The translations under genes were made by a program, and so were the position numbers. A DNA stretch of 64,000 nucleotides from Climacteris rufus (taxonomy: Eukaryota > Chordata > Aves > Passeriformes > Climacteridae), in NCBI GenBank assembly GCA_013398175.1, contig VZRZ01004300.1, forward strand, positions 967,369-1,031,368, written 5' to 3'. The notes under the pieces are model-generated. The model was not told the origin of the DNA. It saw only the letters and a list, made by a program, of their open reading frames with translations, and made no database searches. Shown here piece by piece: positions 37,881-52,800 of the stretch (its first letter is position 1; each line of letters opens with the position of its first letter).

Positions 37881-40800
37881 CTGTAGAACATGGGGAAAAA
37901 AATCAAAACCTTTAAAAATACAGAAAAATAATGAAGAAATACTTATTCATATAAACAGCATGGTTGTTTCACGTGTTCCTATTAGACTTGTAAAACAAGA
38001 CAGACATTTAAATGATACTTAAACAGGAGATTTTGAAAAAGAAATTCCATGGTACCTAGTGATTCAGGTAACTTTTTGAAAAGTAGTCATTATGTTATTA
38101 CTCTAAATTGAAAAATTATAGAAAATGCAACTGAGTATCATCGACCCAACATCTACCTTCTCAGAATGGCACCAAATTGTTAAGCAGTATGTTACACCAT
38201 TATGCTTTCTCATTGCTCAATTTTACAGTTAACAATGAAATGCTATTGTAGAATCCCACTTGTTACTTGCTGCCTACAACTATGCTGAAATAAAATAATC
38301 ATTATACACTCCTCAGTATTTCCTAGGGCACTCAATGCAAGTGCTTATAGGGATTTGCCAGTGAGTGTCAAATTACTTCACAATTATTTCAATCACACCT
38401 AATCTAAAAATAAGTAACTACAACTAATGTCCTTAAGCCCAGGGGTCAAAAGTGTGTCTTCTAGTCATCTTTGCAATGCATATTTTAAAATTACAACACA
38501 GTCAGTCAGCACACTGTTTCATCAGAGCAGCTTCCCACAAAGATTTAAGTAAATTAAAATGTAAGTTTAAACCCATTTCAATTAGAGCACAAGTACTGCA
38601 ACTTCTGTGACACAGCTAACTTTACCAAGATGATGTTGGTCTCTTTCAGAGGTATTGGAGAGGGAACTCAAATTGGATGATGGCCGGGATCCCACTCTGT
38701 CAGCCTGAGCTTCATGAAGGTCCTGAAGCAGCTTGGTTGTTTCATCCAGATGCAGATGGTTATCATCATGATCAAGCTCCTTCTTCACTTTTCCTAAGAG
38801 CCACCAACCAAAACTCTTAATTAGCATGTGTACATTGACCCATGAATTACCAAGTCACCATAAAAAAGTTCTAAAATTAAGTAACATGAGCATTGTCTGT
38901 TACACAAATTACCTCAATCCTGCATTTTTCCTCCCAAATCTAAAAAGCAACAGCTGCAGATCTGTGCAGTACTGGAAGATAAAGGAAAGTGCCACAGGGA
39001 AACAGCTGAAGCTGAACTGACTCCCAGTCTTTAAACAGCTGCAAGAGCTTCACCTGTCTTCCTTATCTGTTAAACTCCAGACATGAACAGAATGGCCTGG
39101 CTTGGAAGGGACCTTAAAGGCCATCTCATTCCAAACCCCCTGCCATGGGCAGGGACACCTTCTGCTAGATCAGGGTGCTCCAAGCCCCATCCAACCTGGC
39201 CTTGAACACTGCCAGGGATGGGACATCCACACCTTCTCTGGGCAGCCTGTGCCAGTGTCTCACTACCCTCACAGTGAATAATGCAAAGGAGAGTTAGCAA
39301 AGATCACTTAAATATCTAGCCTAAAATACAGTTAAAACAGAACATGACATCTATGGAGGAAATAGTTACCTACCTAATGAACTTAACATAGAAATATCAA
39401 GAGACACATCTGAATATGGTTTCATAGAAAGAAAGTCCAAGTCAGAAGTGTTACTGTCCCCAGCAGATTCTCCAACCTATCAAAATACAAGAAACAGAAA
39501 AACCAGCAACAGTGAAAAGCTGTCATAGTAACTTTCTAATGTTTGAGGTAAATGCACTAATCCATTCACTCCAAAGTGTGTACCCCTACACTTGAGACTG
39601 GAGCATCCATGACCATCCAGACTAACCTGAAATTCATAGACAGCTCAAAAAGGTTTCTGGACAGACCAGAATGGCAAGGGATGTGCACAGATGGCTAAAA
39701 AGTCTCTTTCACCTCATCATCTAGGACTGGTCAGACTCAACTACACACTCAACTCATCCATGTCCCAGGGCAGAACCCTGGCACCTGGAAGTATTATCAG
39801 TGTCTGTATCACAAACCACTCCCAGATTCCCTTTTCCCTCACCTTCTCCCTGTGTGAACACTGGATTTATTGAAATTTTTAATATGCTGGGCTTCCCTCT
39901 CCACAGTATCAGCTGGAACTGTCCTCTCTAGTATTTTGTCTATACCTTTGGATAGTGAAGTACAGCCTGCACTGCACAATTCCCTTTCTTTCCACATGTG
40001 TTGCAATACTGCTAATGTAATGGCACATTAATGTAAATAAGAAATCAAAGTAGATTTCACTAAGCTTCAAACCTATTCTAAGAGAAATCTCTGAGTATGC
40101 CAATTCCAGCAGGAGAACTAAGACACTCAGGTAAACACACAGCCAGGTATTATCTTTTAGAAACACAACAATGAAATGTAGCACTTTCATGAAATAACTA
40201 AACAGTCACCTTCTAGAGAACTCCACACCTTTCCACAAAACATAAAGAATATTTATAAAACTATAAATTTTGTTTAGTTGTTGTAATGTGATCCATATAA
40301 TTTTTATGTGAATTGCCCCAGAATGCAGTGCATATCTTCTGTTGTCACAAATAATTTGCAAGGTAAAACCTGCATGACTAAAAGGAAGACTTGACTAGTA
40401 GCTGTGAACGCATAAGACAGCAGTATTTACCCATACTTTCTAACAGCCATTTTCAATGGATGATGTAAAACTGATTAATATTAACATTAATATTAAGATT
40501 TTCCAATTTTACAGCAGGCTGAACCTCAAATATTCATCAGCAGATCAAGTATCTTTTTCAAATTCCTGTGTTATCTTTCTGCCTGACATTTAGTTACTCA
40601 TGCTGAAATAAACTGGAGGATACAGAACAATAAAGCCACAAACTAAAATAGACTGAATAACAGAGGATTCATTTTCAGCACTGAAACCTTATTCTAGATA
40701 CTGTGATTTTAATATTCTACCTCAGATGATGCACATCCTTGCACTGAAACAAAATAATGCCTCAATACAGCTTTTTTGCTTGTTTTATGAGGTTTTTTCT

Positions 40801-43800
40801 GCTGTTCCCCTCCCCTATCCCCCAACCATTTTACCATAATCTGCTTGGAAGAATCCAGACAGGTATTACGCAATTTGTGTTCTTCTTTTATAAGAACTGG
40901 CAGAACCTAAAGAACAAAAGAATACTTTATATCTTAGCATTTCATAGCTTAAACTTTTATTTACTAAGAATGTTTCCTGAGAATGTTTGTGTAATTTACT
41001 GGTTTACCACAATGAGGTCCTGGGCCACCACAGAACACTGTCATGTTTTGTGGTGTTTGAGTAGAACCTTCACAAAAAAATAAAGATTAGCTGTTCTCTA
41101 GAGCAACCACATACTGTCATGACAATAATTCATAACTAACCAGGACAGCCTCTGTAGGAATAACCTAGCCTCTTATTTCTCATATAGTCCCCTTAGCAAT
41201 ATTTTCTATATTACCATACAGAACATATCTATATTAAATAAAATAAATTTGAATGTTGGAAGCTCAGAGCACCTCACTTCCTCTACTTTAAATGCCAAAA
41301 CACTTTCTCCAGTTAAAAAGGCCCAAACAAACAGACTGAGTATCAGCATAACTTACTTTAACTTCATCCAGTGGTTTTACCGGGATGTTTCGCCTCTGGA
41401 AAGAAAAAATACCAACAATTGCTTAAATACAACACAGGAGAAAGACATCTTTCTTGTGCCATTTCAAGTATATTCAAACTACACGCACAAAAGGAGGCTA
41501 GAGACAGCTCATCTTCTCACATATCTGTAATGCAATTACAATGTAGCAGTTGCTGTTCTGAAATATGTTAGCATTATGCATTTTTACTAATCTGAGTCCC
41601 CTTACACTATTTCTTCCACTGACAAACTTTATCTACAAATGCAGTGTCTTAGTCATTGCTTCAGTAACTTCTGATCACAAATCAGTCAAGGCTGCACTTG
41701 CAGAGATACTAATTCTTACTCAAATGTAGCAGCACAAAGTGCTCAAGCACAGAACACCATGGCATATGACCACTGAAACACACTTGATTGGGTAAAATCA
41801 GTGTATGCCCACCTATGTCAGAACTGAACAGCATTTTAAAGTGCAAATAGCCACTGACCATTGGAAAAGTCTTCAAAAATTCTATTTGGAGCAATATTCA
41901 TAGAAAAACATGGCAAAAAGGGAAAGGCAGGTTTTTTACAGCTAAATTCACTATGTTGCATACACACATTTCTATACATAGCAGATTATTCAAAATACTG
42001 TTTTAACTTTCCAAACTAATCCTTTACATTTCTTCCTGTACAGACACCTGTACAGTGATCATTGATCTGTTCTTTAAGGTTACTTCCATGTTCCAAATAA
42101 TCAATCCTTTCACAAGAAATGTATTTTGCTCTTCAATTAAGAAAAAAACCAAAACCTTAACGAAAGCAGTGCAATGTAAGTCAGAAGTAGATATGTAAGT
42201 CATGACATTGAGTGACAAGCTGCCCAAACAGTATCCATTTGCATCCCCTACATTGCATCCCCTGCCTCTTCCTTTCTGCAGTCACATAGTGAACCACACT
42301 GGAGAACTGACCTAGCCAGAGAAAAGAAAGAAATTCCTCCTCTGCTGATTAATTCAGTCTCTTTTGGTTCATGGCATGCTTGCTTGAACAGATAAGCTTG
42401 CACTGCTTAAACTGTCAGTGGAAAACAAGGCATCTCACACAATACTAAAAAGCAAACAGGTTCACTCTTATTCTGATGAGTTTGTGACATTTCTGTGCAT
42501 CAAAGACACACCTGCTTTAGCTGATAAATAGTTTTGGAATGGTCACCACTAGTGATCTGGTCCAGAAGATCATCAACTATTTTCTTGCTGTAACTTCCAG
42601 CATCCTTCACAAATTCTTGTAAGCTAGCAGAAATGGAGATGAGCATCACAGAAAATGATTACTTTCCTAAAAAATATTTCAACTTAAAATACAGTTTGCC
42701 CAAATATACTGCAATACACCTACATTTTCTTTGGTTTTTAACTCTTTCATGCTTCTTCAGAAAAGCAATTAAGGCTTTCAAGACATAGAGGTTTTAATTA
42801 TTGTTTTTAATACTAAAGTAGATGTATGTGCAAACTTGTTTTTCACAAGTACCAGCAAATTTTGACTTGAACTATTGCTGTTAGTGAGGTAGTGGGTTAA
42901 AAAACAAAACAGAAAGAAGAGGAAAAAAAGCTTGTGATTAATTCTTTTCCTCCAAGATTGAGAATTTACTGAAAAGTGGTGTTTTTCTTTTCAAGTAGCT
43001 TTAACTCTTTTGAAACTCCTTGAAAAACATCACTGTTTTAAAGCCACTGAAATATATTACTTGCCTATTTAAACTTACTTACTGCTGGTTTTAAAGCAAA
43101 ACACTAAATCTGTAGCAACCTATAATGTACTGTGGTTGAAGACACTAAAAACAAGATCCATAACAACCTTGCAATGAAATAAGATAACTCTGAAGAGCAA
43201 ACGGAAAAAAATCCCAAATATTCCCTACTCCCAAAACCCAAAAGCAAACAAAAAAAACAAATAAAAAACCCTCACCAAGCAGGATGAAAGCTAGCCTTAA
43301 ATTTTATAGTGATTTGTTTTTAAAATAAGTTTTAGGGGAAAAAAAATCAGGATTTGAAGGCTCTTGGTTGAGATTTAGTTTAAACTGATTTGCACAAAAT
43401 TGCTATGAGAAATTAGACTTCCTAACACAGAAGCACTTACCTTAAGGCACACTGGATCCCAGTTTCATCACCATATGCTGAGTATAGGAGTTCCATCTCA
43501 TCTGGTTTCAAATCATGAAATATAGAGTTGTTTTGCAAGGAAGGTGCTGTATTGGCACTTGTAAGAAAAGTTACTAGACAGGCAGAAAAAACAGACAACA
43601 AATGATTAACACAAGTGTAAGAGACCACTTGGGGAAAAAAAGATTGTGTTTGCTGAAACAGATACAGGAAGTGCTGTGCATTTTTTTTTTCTCCAACTGA
43701 AATCACGAGCAATGCCTCAAGGACACTGCCAGAGTCTAGACTCAGCACAACTATTCCAACCATATAAACAAAAACACTTATACTACTGGAAAACCAAGAA

Positions 43801-46800
43801 CTTCGTTATCCACCCCACTCTGAGAAGAAAAATATTCATGGCCACACCCCCTTTTTTATTTCTGCATTTTGTGTGCATCTGCTTTCCTGCTGGTTGCCAG
43901 TCAGTTTCTGGAGAGCAGATTACAAACTATTAAAAACTGTCAATAATACCAGGAAAAAAAAAAAAACAGACTGCAAAATCCTTGTCATGGGATGCAAAAA
44001 TGCAAATGTCTGGATGTTGCTTCTCTCAACTGTAAGTGCAGCTACTTTGGAAAAATTCTTTCCCCCAGAGGAAAATGCAACACCATTATGGGAAATTTTC
44101 TAGTGTGGCTACAACACTAAGGCAAAATATTAATCCATAAACTACTAATTAAGTTACATTTCATAAGAAAAATTGCAACTTAATAAAGACTGCATTCTGC
44201 TGTAAATGAAACAATTACACATTATAAAAATAACAAAGTGAAGTTTCATATCATGACTGGTATAAACTGAAATTATTTTATATCAAGTAATTGCTCAAAC
44301 ATTTAATAAACACAGAGTTAAAACACTGTCTTTGGTATTTACCTTTATTTCTTCGTTCATCTTTAAAGCCCAGGGTAGTGAAGCCAGGTAGTAATTTGCT
44401 GGACAGTGAACTCAGATCCACTGGGTGAGTCTCTTCCTCTAATAATTTGATTTAAAAGAAAGCTTAGAAAAGCATTTCATGTTTACATTTCAGATTTTGC
44501 TCTTTTAGAGCTTTAAATAACATAAAGACTAAAAGTCTTTTCAGGGTAGGTACTGTAATTCAGGTTCTCCTTTTGAATTTGAAACACAAGCTATAAATAT
44601 GCTTCCATGTCTTATTCACAAGATCTATGGCTTCCTTGAGTTATTTCACTTTCAAAGCATACAGCAGCAGCAGTAACTATTTCACCAGCTGTTTCACAAA
44701 CTTTCAAGATCCAGGTATTATTGAAGTGATAAAAGCAGTTTCTTATGTTGATTAAGTGGTTGTTTGTTTATAGAAATCCATTACCATTACTCTTTAAATT
44801 TTCAGTGGCATAATTTGCATAATTTCAGAAGCATTAAAACACATTATTAATTTTTTTTTCCAGAAATAGGTAAGAGCATGATAGTACCCAAAATGCTCAA
44901 TTTCATTAAAAGAGATTTACCACCAAATGGAAAACAATTTAGCAGGTTTGTATCTCTCAATGTGATTAGTCAAAAGCATTATATATTTATCAATGAAACA
45001 ACAGGAAAGCTGTGAATTAATTCTCATCTCAAAAGGTGCACAGAAAAAAAGTGCTAAATCAACATGACATACAGCAGAAAAAGCTATGACATTTCATTCA
45101 TTACAGATTTTCAGAACTGCATTTTGAACTTGGAAACAAAACAAGTGAAAAGTGTAAGAATATAAATAACGTAAGAGTAACAGAACAAAAAGAAACAACA
45201 CAGAAAAGATCGAGGAACTGAAAAAAATAAATTGATCAAGACCTCAAACTTAAAACTGAAATATAGCTAATGATTTAAATTAGTAAGTAAACATTATTCT
45301 GAATTTGCATCTGTGCATTGTACATTTACATAAGATTACAACATTTTCATTCACCTTTTGTCTATTAGGTGTTAACACTACAGTGTAGTTGCAGTAAAAG
45401 CTTCTCTTTAAGTCTTTTATAAAGTTGTAGCAACATATAAGTGCTTATAAAGAGATTATTTTATCTTCTCACTGTTAGCATCAGTAAAACAAAGCATCTG
45501 AAGAGTGAAAATTTGGAAGGCAAAGAAAAACACCTTTCGGGTGTTTGGGGAAATGGTTTGGGAAATAATTAACGAAAATAAAAAAAATTTTCAAAAACTT
45601 TAAAACCAATTTAAAAACTCATCTATACTACACAGGATCTGTGTATATAGTTAAGACTTCAAAATCTCAGAGAGCATTCAAGAGTGGAAACGTCTGATTG
45701 AAAGAGTATGGCTTTTACCTTCTGCTTCCGGATCAGATGAATTTACTACACTAAATAATAAAGTTCCATCTCCATTTTTTTTCAGATAACCAATCTGTGA
45801 ATAAAATCATAAAGATATAGAAACAATCATTCAAAACCATTCACACTCAAGGAAGGAGTTGCCCATCTACAGAGAACACTATAAAAAGCATTTTCAGCTG
45901 AGTTGAGATCTGCACTTTGGTATTCCCTTTTTAACACAGAGAATCTCAGGTCACAACTATTTAACATCACTTAGCCAGTGCTTCAGAAGACTCACAAGCT
46001 CATATATCAGACATACAACTCCTTACTCATCTTTCTAAATCAGATCTAAAGTTTTCATCCCAGACAAACCTAATTCCATTATCATAAACAAGGAGCCAGC
46101 CTTTCTGACTGCCAAGTCTAGAACACACATTCTTCTTAGAAGCAGAACCGTAACTCCTGTCCACAATCAAAGTCACTGCATTCTTCTCAAATCTAGATTG
46201 AACTGCTTGTTTTCATATCCCACCCACAACTTTCTCTAATTAGAAGTACTTTTACGAACACACTATGGAATTCTTGGAGAGGAAGAAGTGCTGTGACAGA
46301 CCAGCTGGAGCACAGAAGCACAATGCTAAAAAGACAGACATGAAAGACAACAGAGCACACAACAGGACCTGTACAGGTAGAGCCTGATCTGATTCAACAA
46401 GCAAAGCTGATGTCAGAAACTGACTACACATGAATTGGGAAAAAAACCTGCAACTTCTCAGTAAAAAGGCAAAATGGAAACTGTTGTCTCCTTACAAAAC
46501 TCTTAGTAAATATTTCCAAGGAAATTGAACATTAAATTTCTCCCCCATCTTGTTTTTTTTCCTCTCTTTCCTCTGAAAAAGTTTAAAAGCCTCTCCGTAC
46601 AGGAGGTCAAAGCTAGTGCTGGCATACAATAAAAATAGAAGGGAGAAATGCTGGAAAAATGATGAACAAGAACAATACCTTCAACAGATGGCAAAAGTTA
46701 GAAATGACCGAACTCTAAGAACATGGCAGGGTTACCTACATTCAGTGGAACTGTCTAGCTGATTAACAGCCTAAGCAATTAAGAGTTGCACACCTCAAGA

Positions 46801-49800
46801 AACTTCCTTGAACCCTGCAAAACCGACTGCATCAGCATGAAAGGCCTTTTCAGTGAAGCTAACAATTAGCAGGAGACTGGTACTCTTTGAAGAGATTTAA
46901 AAAGCCACTCTTGCCTTGGAGGTTTCAAACAGCCTTCAACCCTAGCAAGTCTTCTAATTATCCAAAGAAACAGAAATACACTGAAGCTAAACCTTCACCC
47001 ACTGTTCTTCTACTTCCTAATCCAGTTGAGCCCCAAGTGACTGCATAACAAGGGCCACTGCCCACGAAATGGACATTTAAGTCTGAAGACACACTACCAC
47101 TTTTGCTTCAAAGCAAAGTTTCTTCTGCAATGGCTGTTAAAAAAATAGGTGGAAAACGCGGGATGTGGCAAAATCCTGGTTCTTTTCTGGACAGCAGTGG
47201 CCACTAGAGTAAATGACAGATAAATGAGAGCAAAGGGGGGAATAAGACTCCACACAATTCAAGGCAAACAGAGTAAATATTCCAATATAGACCTGTAGCG
47301 AATGCCTGGAGAATTCACTCCAACCTTAGCCTGAAGAAAGCCACCACCATTATCACACAGCTAAAAACCCACAGCCCATAAACAGATAATTCTGAGAAAA
47401 CTGCACCCACAGCATCACTGAGCCTGTCCTTCTAAGTCTTGGAAGACCACAACCATCAAACCCATGGAACAATACCAGAATCACACACAGAACTGTCAAA
47501 CCTGCTATCTTATCCTGGTCAATGAAGATCTTTGCATTTGGTACTCATGCTACAGCTGACAGATACTTGTAGGTACAAAACTAGAAAGGTTATGGACTCT
47601 GCCCATTGAAAACATTAAAAATTGGTGAATGCCTTGTGGGGGTTGGGAGAGAGGGAATCCCAACAGCCCTTCAACCTATACCACTGTTTCCTTTTTCTAA
47701 GGTGCACCAATAAGTAGAGCGTGATGCTATCTTAATCACTTTTAATGCTAAGGGCTGCAGTTCAAGACTGAGCAACGTGAATTTCCAAAGATAGACAACA
47801 CACAACATAACTGAAGATCCACTTAGGACCCCCTGCAATGGGTTTCAGTGGGAACTAAATGACAGCCACCAGCCATACTGGTATTCCACACCCAGAACAT
47901 ACACCCCAGATGCTGCAGTCTCAGAAAGCCCAACACTAAAGCCTGTTTCCTAAGGTGGAAGCAAGCACTCCACAGTGAGGCACAAACTGGAACTGCGAGC
48001 TGCCACGTGCAGTCGACCTTGCTGTTGGGCAGGTATCGATTGATCCTGTCCCGCGCTTCGTCGGCCGCGTGCTCCACCAGCGCCAGGACGTGCTCCTCAG
48101 CAGTGCTGTCTGTCAGGCTGCATGCATTTCCCTCAGGCTCAAAAATGCAGCTAAAAAAGAGAAGAGGAGCAGCTGTAGAAATTAAAAGCTAAAACAAAAC
48201 AAAGGGCTCAGTTCTGGGTTTGCTCTATAGAACGGTCAGTCCCACTCTTCTCCCAGTGCCAGCCTACTTCAGCATTTAAATGGAATTATAATCATATTAT
48301 GAACTGAAGTTTTGCAGCAGAAGCTGAGAACTCCCAAACTACTGAACTTCAAAAATTTGATTGTTTCTGTACCTTGATGAATATAAAGGAAGTACTATAA
48401 AGCAGATTGGGAGTAAAACTGCATCAATACAGGGTGAATGCTGTATGCATCTTTAAGTCTCCCACATGCGTGAATATGCTATTTTCACAAATTCCAAATG
48501 GGAAGATGCAGAAAAGAAATTACATAATGAGGGATGGAAAATGTAGCTAAGCAGAGAGAACACCCAACAGGCTGCATTTATGATGATTATGTCATATAGC
48601 TGCTTGCACAAGTAGGACACAACTCCCAGTCTAACAGGGAGTCCTTTAATTCCTTTTTGTTAGTACTGTCAATTAGCATTCCTAATCAGTATCAATCACA
48701 CCATTCCTTGTAACTGCAATTACAGAATTTAACATTTATCTTTCAGTAGATCCCTTTTCATTAAAGCACCAAAACGCTAAGACTGTGACAAATAAGCACA
48801 CCCCAGGATGGAACAGGACATAGCTATTACATAAAATCAGGAAAAGGCAGTATTATAAAGAGAAGTGTGAAGATATCATAGAATATGGCAGTCTTCATTA
48901 TATTTTATATATAAAAGAAATGCTGTACATCAAAATATTTCAGGGCATTATACGGACAGTAGACACTAGGGCCAAACACCTTAGGTACTGGGTAGAGCAT
49001 CTCCTCACACCAAATCCATTTCTCTCTCCTGGGTTATCTTCTTCCATTTGCTTAGCTAAGAATTTCTCTCTGTATAGAGATTCAGATCCGATACACAAGT
49101 AAGTTTTGCTATTAAAGACAATAAAAAGATCACAGGATCACACTATTATGAGACAAATGTGTTATACCATTTTGTTTCATTGAAACTTTAAGAAAGGGTG
49201 TACACAGCAGGAAACTCCTCAACAATTGGCACTTTCTATCACTCTCTACAGAATACTTAAAGGACAAGAATCCCAAGAGAATGTTCAGAAGGTTGCAACA
49301 TCCTGAACAAAATTTTCAAGAACTGCTTAAACATTAGGACGTTCAAGTGATCAAGTCACTTTTTAAACTGTACAGAGGTCTAAACTGCTTTAACATTTTG
49401 CAAACATTGACTTCAACTCCTTCTCTGTTTTTAACTGTGAAATATGAAGGCAAAAATATCTGCTATTAGGTTTGATTTTCCCCCCAAAGGTCTTATTGTT
49501 CGTTTAAAAAAAAAAGTATCAATCTTACAAATGCAAAAACACAACTGTGCAAAAATTCAAGTTAATTAGAAAAAACAATTAATTCCAACTACTGAAGTTA
49601 CATAAACATTGAAAAGCACACGGAAGTAAATTCGTACAACAACTGATTGCAGAGGAACTGGTACCAGGATAAAATTAAAGGTCATAATTCTTAACTACCT
49701 GAACTGTATGATAAGGTAGGTATTAAAGCCAGAGCAGCACTGTGTGGCTCACCAGTGTCTATTTCTCCTCTGGGAAAATACAAAGTTACCCCTGTAGTAG

Positions 49801-52800
49801 AATTTATGCAAGAATAAATCCTGGGCACTATACAAACCAAATCATTGCATCTTCTCAAAAAACCCCAAACAATCAAAAATCAAACCACCTCCCCCTCAAG
49901 TCTTGTTTACAAAAACTTCCAGCTGATTTCTATACACAGTCCATTAAACAAGGGACACATTACACTTTGCTAATTCTCCATGATGCAGCAATAGATTTGT
50001 TTCTCTATGTTATTATTAGAATAATGTTATCTCTATGTTATCATTTCTGCCAAAAAAATAATTACTGTTTTAAATTATTTTTGAAGCTGCATGTTGCAAA
50101 CTTCTACTTCCACAAAAAAACTACCTTAGAATACTACTTCTTCCATCAGACATGTTGCTTGAAGAGTAAAAAAAAAACAAAGTGGTTGATGAGACATCTA
50201 AAGCCCCCTTTTAAAAAACATGAGACAAGGTATATTTCACTTTTTTACTTTGAAGGTTTAAAAAAGAAACCTGCAGAAAATATCTAACTGATCAGATTAT
50301 TTAAGACATGTCTCGCAATGCTCTGCTGCAGTTTTTTTCCCATACAATTCCAACTGATATAATGCTCTATAATTTAAATTCAACATCTATTTTTGGATGT
50401 GTATGCAAGAACACTGAACAACATAAGTTGCTTGTAATCACAGTTCCTGCTAAAACCTCATTAAATTTAGATTTTCAAAAAAATTTTACTGCAACTGGAT
50501 TTTAGCTATAAAAATATGAATTTGTGACACGGGGGTGCACATTAGCTGGAGGATTACTACTGCATCAGCAATGTGTTTTACAAAGAAGCTCAGGAAGATT
50601 TCACTGGGGAGATGTTATCATCTGCTCCAGAAATAATCTCCTGTACCTCCATACCCTGACAGATAAGGTTAAAGTTAAATAAAATCACTCACTGATCTGG
50701 GGCTACTTTGCCTTCCTAGAAAGATCCTGTTACATTTTGATACAACTATTTTAGGAAAGGAAAAAAAGGGACAAAATGCAAAAAGTATTTGTGGCTATAT
50801 TCAAAATAAAATTAACACTTAAAACCATCATGAGAAGAAACCACTCATTATTTGATATAAGCAAAAAGAAGGATAAAATACCTATATAGACATTAATTGT
50901 AAGTGTTTTAAAGAATATGCAGTCATCTTTTGAACTGTTTGCTTCAAGTTGGGACTCACTGGGTTACTAAACATGTTCTATAAATAAACAAATAAAAGAC
51001 AATAAAATTGCCCATTTATCCTATGGATCTCAAGGAAAAATGCTGAAAGGAGGGGTTTGTTCCCAGTTCTTTGCTGCTGTCTAATACCACAAAAGCTGCA
51101 AGAAGCCAGTAAGCACGCCCGTTAAAACCTTTACCTAATCACTTCTTTATTTTGCTTTTTGGATTTCTTGGTAGTCTCTGCTTGTACAGGAACAACTTCA
51201 GGGACAGGTTCTTCAACTGCTGTGTCTTCATCCCCCAAAAGAGCTGCCTGCTGAGAAAAATCCATGTCCTGCATGAACGACATGCTGCGCTTCAAAGCTA
51301 ACAGCCGTTCCTAGAATCAGAAAGGACAGAGCGGCAGGGACTTAACCTTTCCCTCATGGCCAAGGTGCTATGACAATGGCATGGGATGGGAATGGCCATG
51401 GCCTTTTGGGGTTCTTAATGGCTCGTTTCCAATGGCGATGCAACATGATTTGGTCATGGTAGCATGGCATCAGAATTTCTGCAGCCCAACTATCGAGAGA
51501 GAAACAAACAAACAAACAAACTGCATGTGCAAAAACAACGGTCTGTTTGACACAAAACTTACCATCACTGTAACACATGCACACACACACACACACACAC
51601 ACATGCAGAGCAGCTCACAAAAAAAACTTCAACTGACAAGCCAACAACGGTATTTGAGAAAAAAAGTGTATTTGCAACACCTCTGAAAGCTCCCCTACAC
51701 ACCCAACACCTTGAAAAAAAATAAAGCTTCCTTGTTTGCGCAGAAATAAAACTTAAATGAGATCTTGTTTGCAAAGTTTCAGCCAGAAGTAGCATTTTAC
51801 AGTAGGGTTTGATATATGTGGCTCTTAATTGCTTCCACTGAGGCCAGTGAAAGAAGCTCCTACAGACTTCAGTGGTGCAGACAAGGTTGAAAAACAAGTA
51901 AAAACTGAGTTATAACAAGAATGCTATCAAGCCCTTAAATATAGCAGCACTAACAGGCACTGCTATAATTAATCACACATGGATGAAATAACATTTATCA
52001 GTGTTACCAACTATGTTTCTTTTAAGTATGACAACAAAAAAAACCCCAAGTTTGTTTTCTGTTCTGTTTGTTTTTAATAGATGTCTTACACTGCTCATCA
52101 TCTTAAAGCCTGTGTGCAGTATCTTCTTGGCTAGCTTGTAGTAAACAGTATCTGGTCTGTTGTAAGTCATTGCATTATCACACATCAGTTTAAAATCTGC
52201 CTGTAAAATACAAAACAAAAGAACTGTTAACCTTTCTAAGCCCTTTGTTAATGACTGGAAGACACCATTCCATCTTGGCAGCTCTGTCAAGAACACAGTA
52301 ATATTTTAGTAGCAGGCTTACGAATGCAAGCCAAAAGGTAATGAAGAATTGCAAAGGTTTGAGCCTTTTTTGGCATCTTCAGGATGCTCAGTTTTGTTTG
52401 GAACTGGCCTTTTGTTTATTAAAAACACACACTTTCCTGAATGCCAAATGTAACATTTCCTCCTTAACCAAAAGGATGAAACAGAAGAAATGGAGAAATT
52501 ACCAGAAGGACTGAGCCACCAAGGGAACTTTTTACAGCATTTAAGCCATCTGCCTTCAGTTAATGAGACCACCATTAAGAGAGAAGTTGAGAAGGTGACA
52601 TGGAGGAGCAAACTATGGGCCAAGAAGCAAAGAAGTGCCTGTAAGCCACACATCTAGTGATGGTCTTGCCAGTGCTGCAAAAAAGGCCAGTCTTTTGCTT
52701 TCCCAACTTTGAATTAAACCCTTTTCTTCAGCAGCAAAGCCAATGAGTTTTCTGCAGCAATCACCTCTCTTCCAAATGCAGCAAGGAGTTCTTGTGGATT

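Noticed and set aside
49742..50287. Longest open frame apart from true exons, 181 codons on the plus strand
   Set aside because: It lies in BRD9 intron 7, antisense to the gene, in AT-rich sequence. Its product is rich in K, F, Y and H with no recognised motif, as chance frames in such DNA are.
51354..51686. Frames with cysteine-valine or threonine-histidine repeats
   Set aside because: They are the CA microsatellite read in frame.
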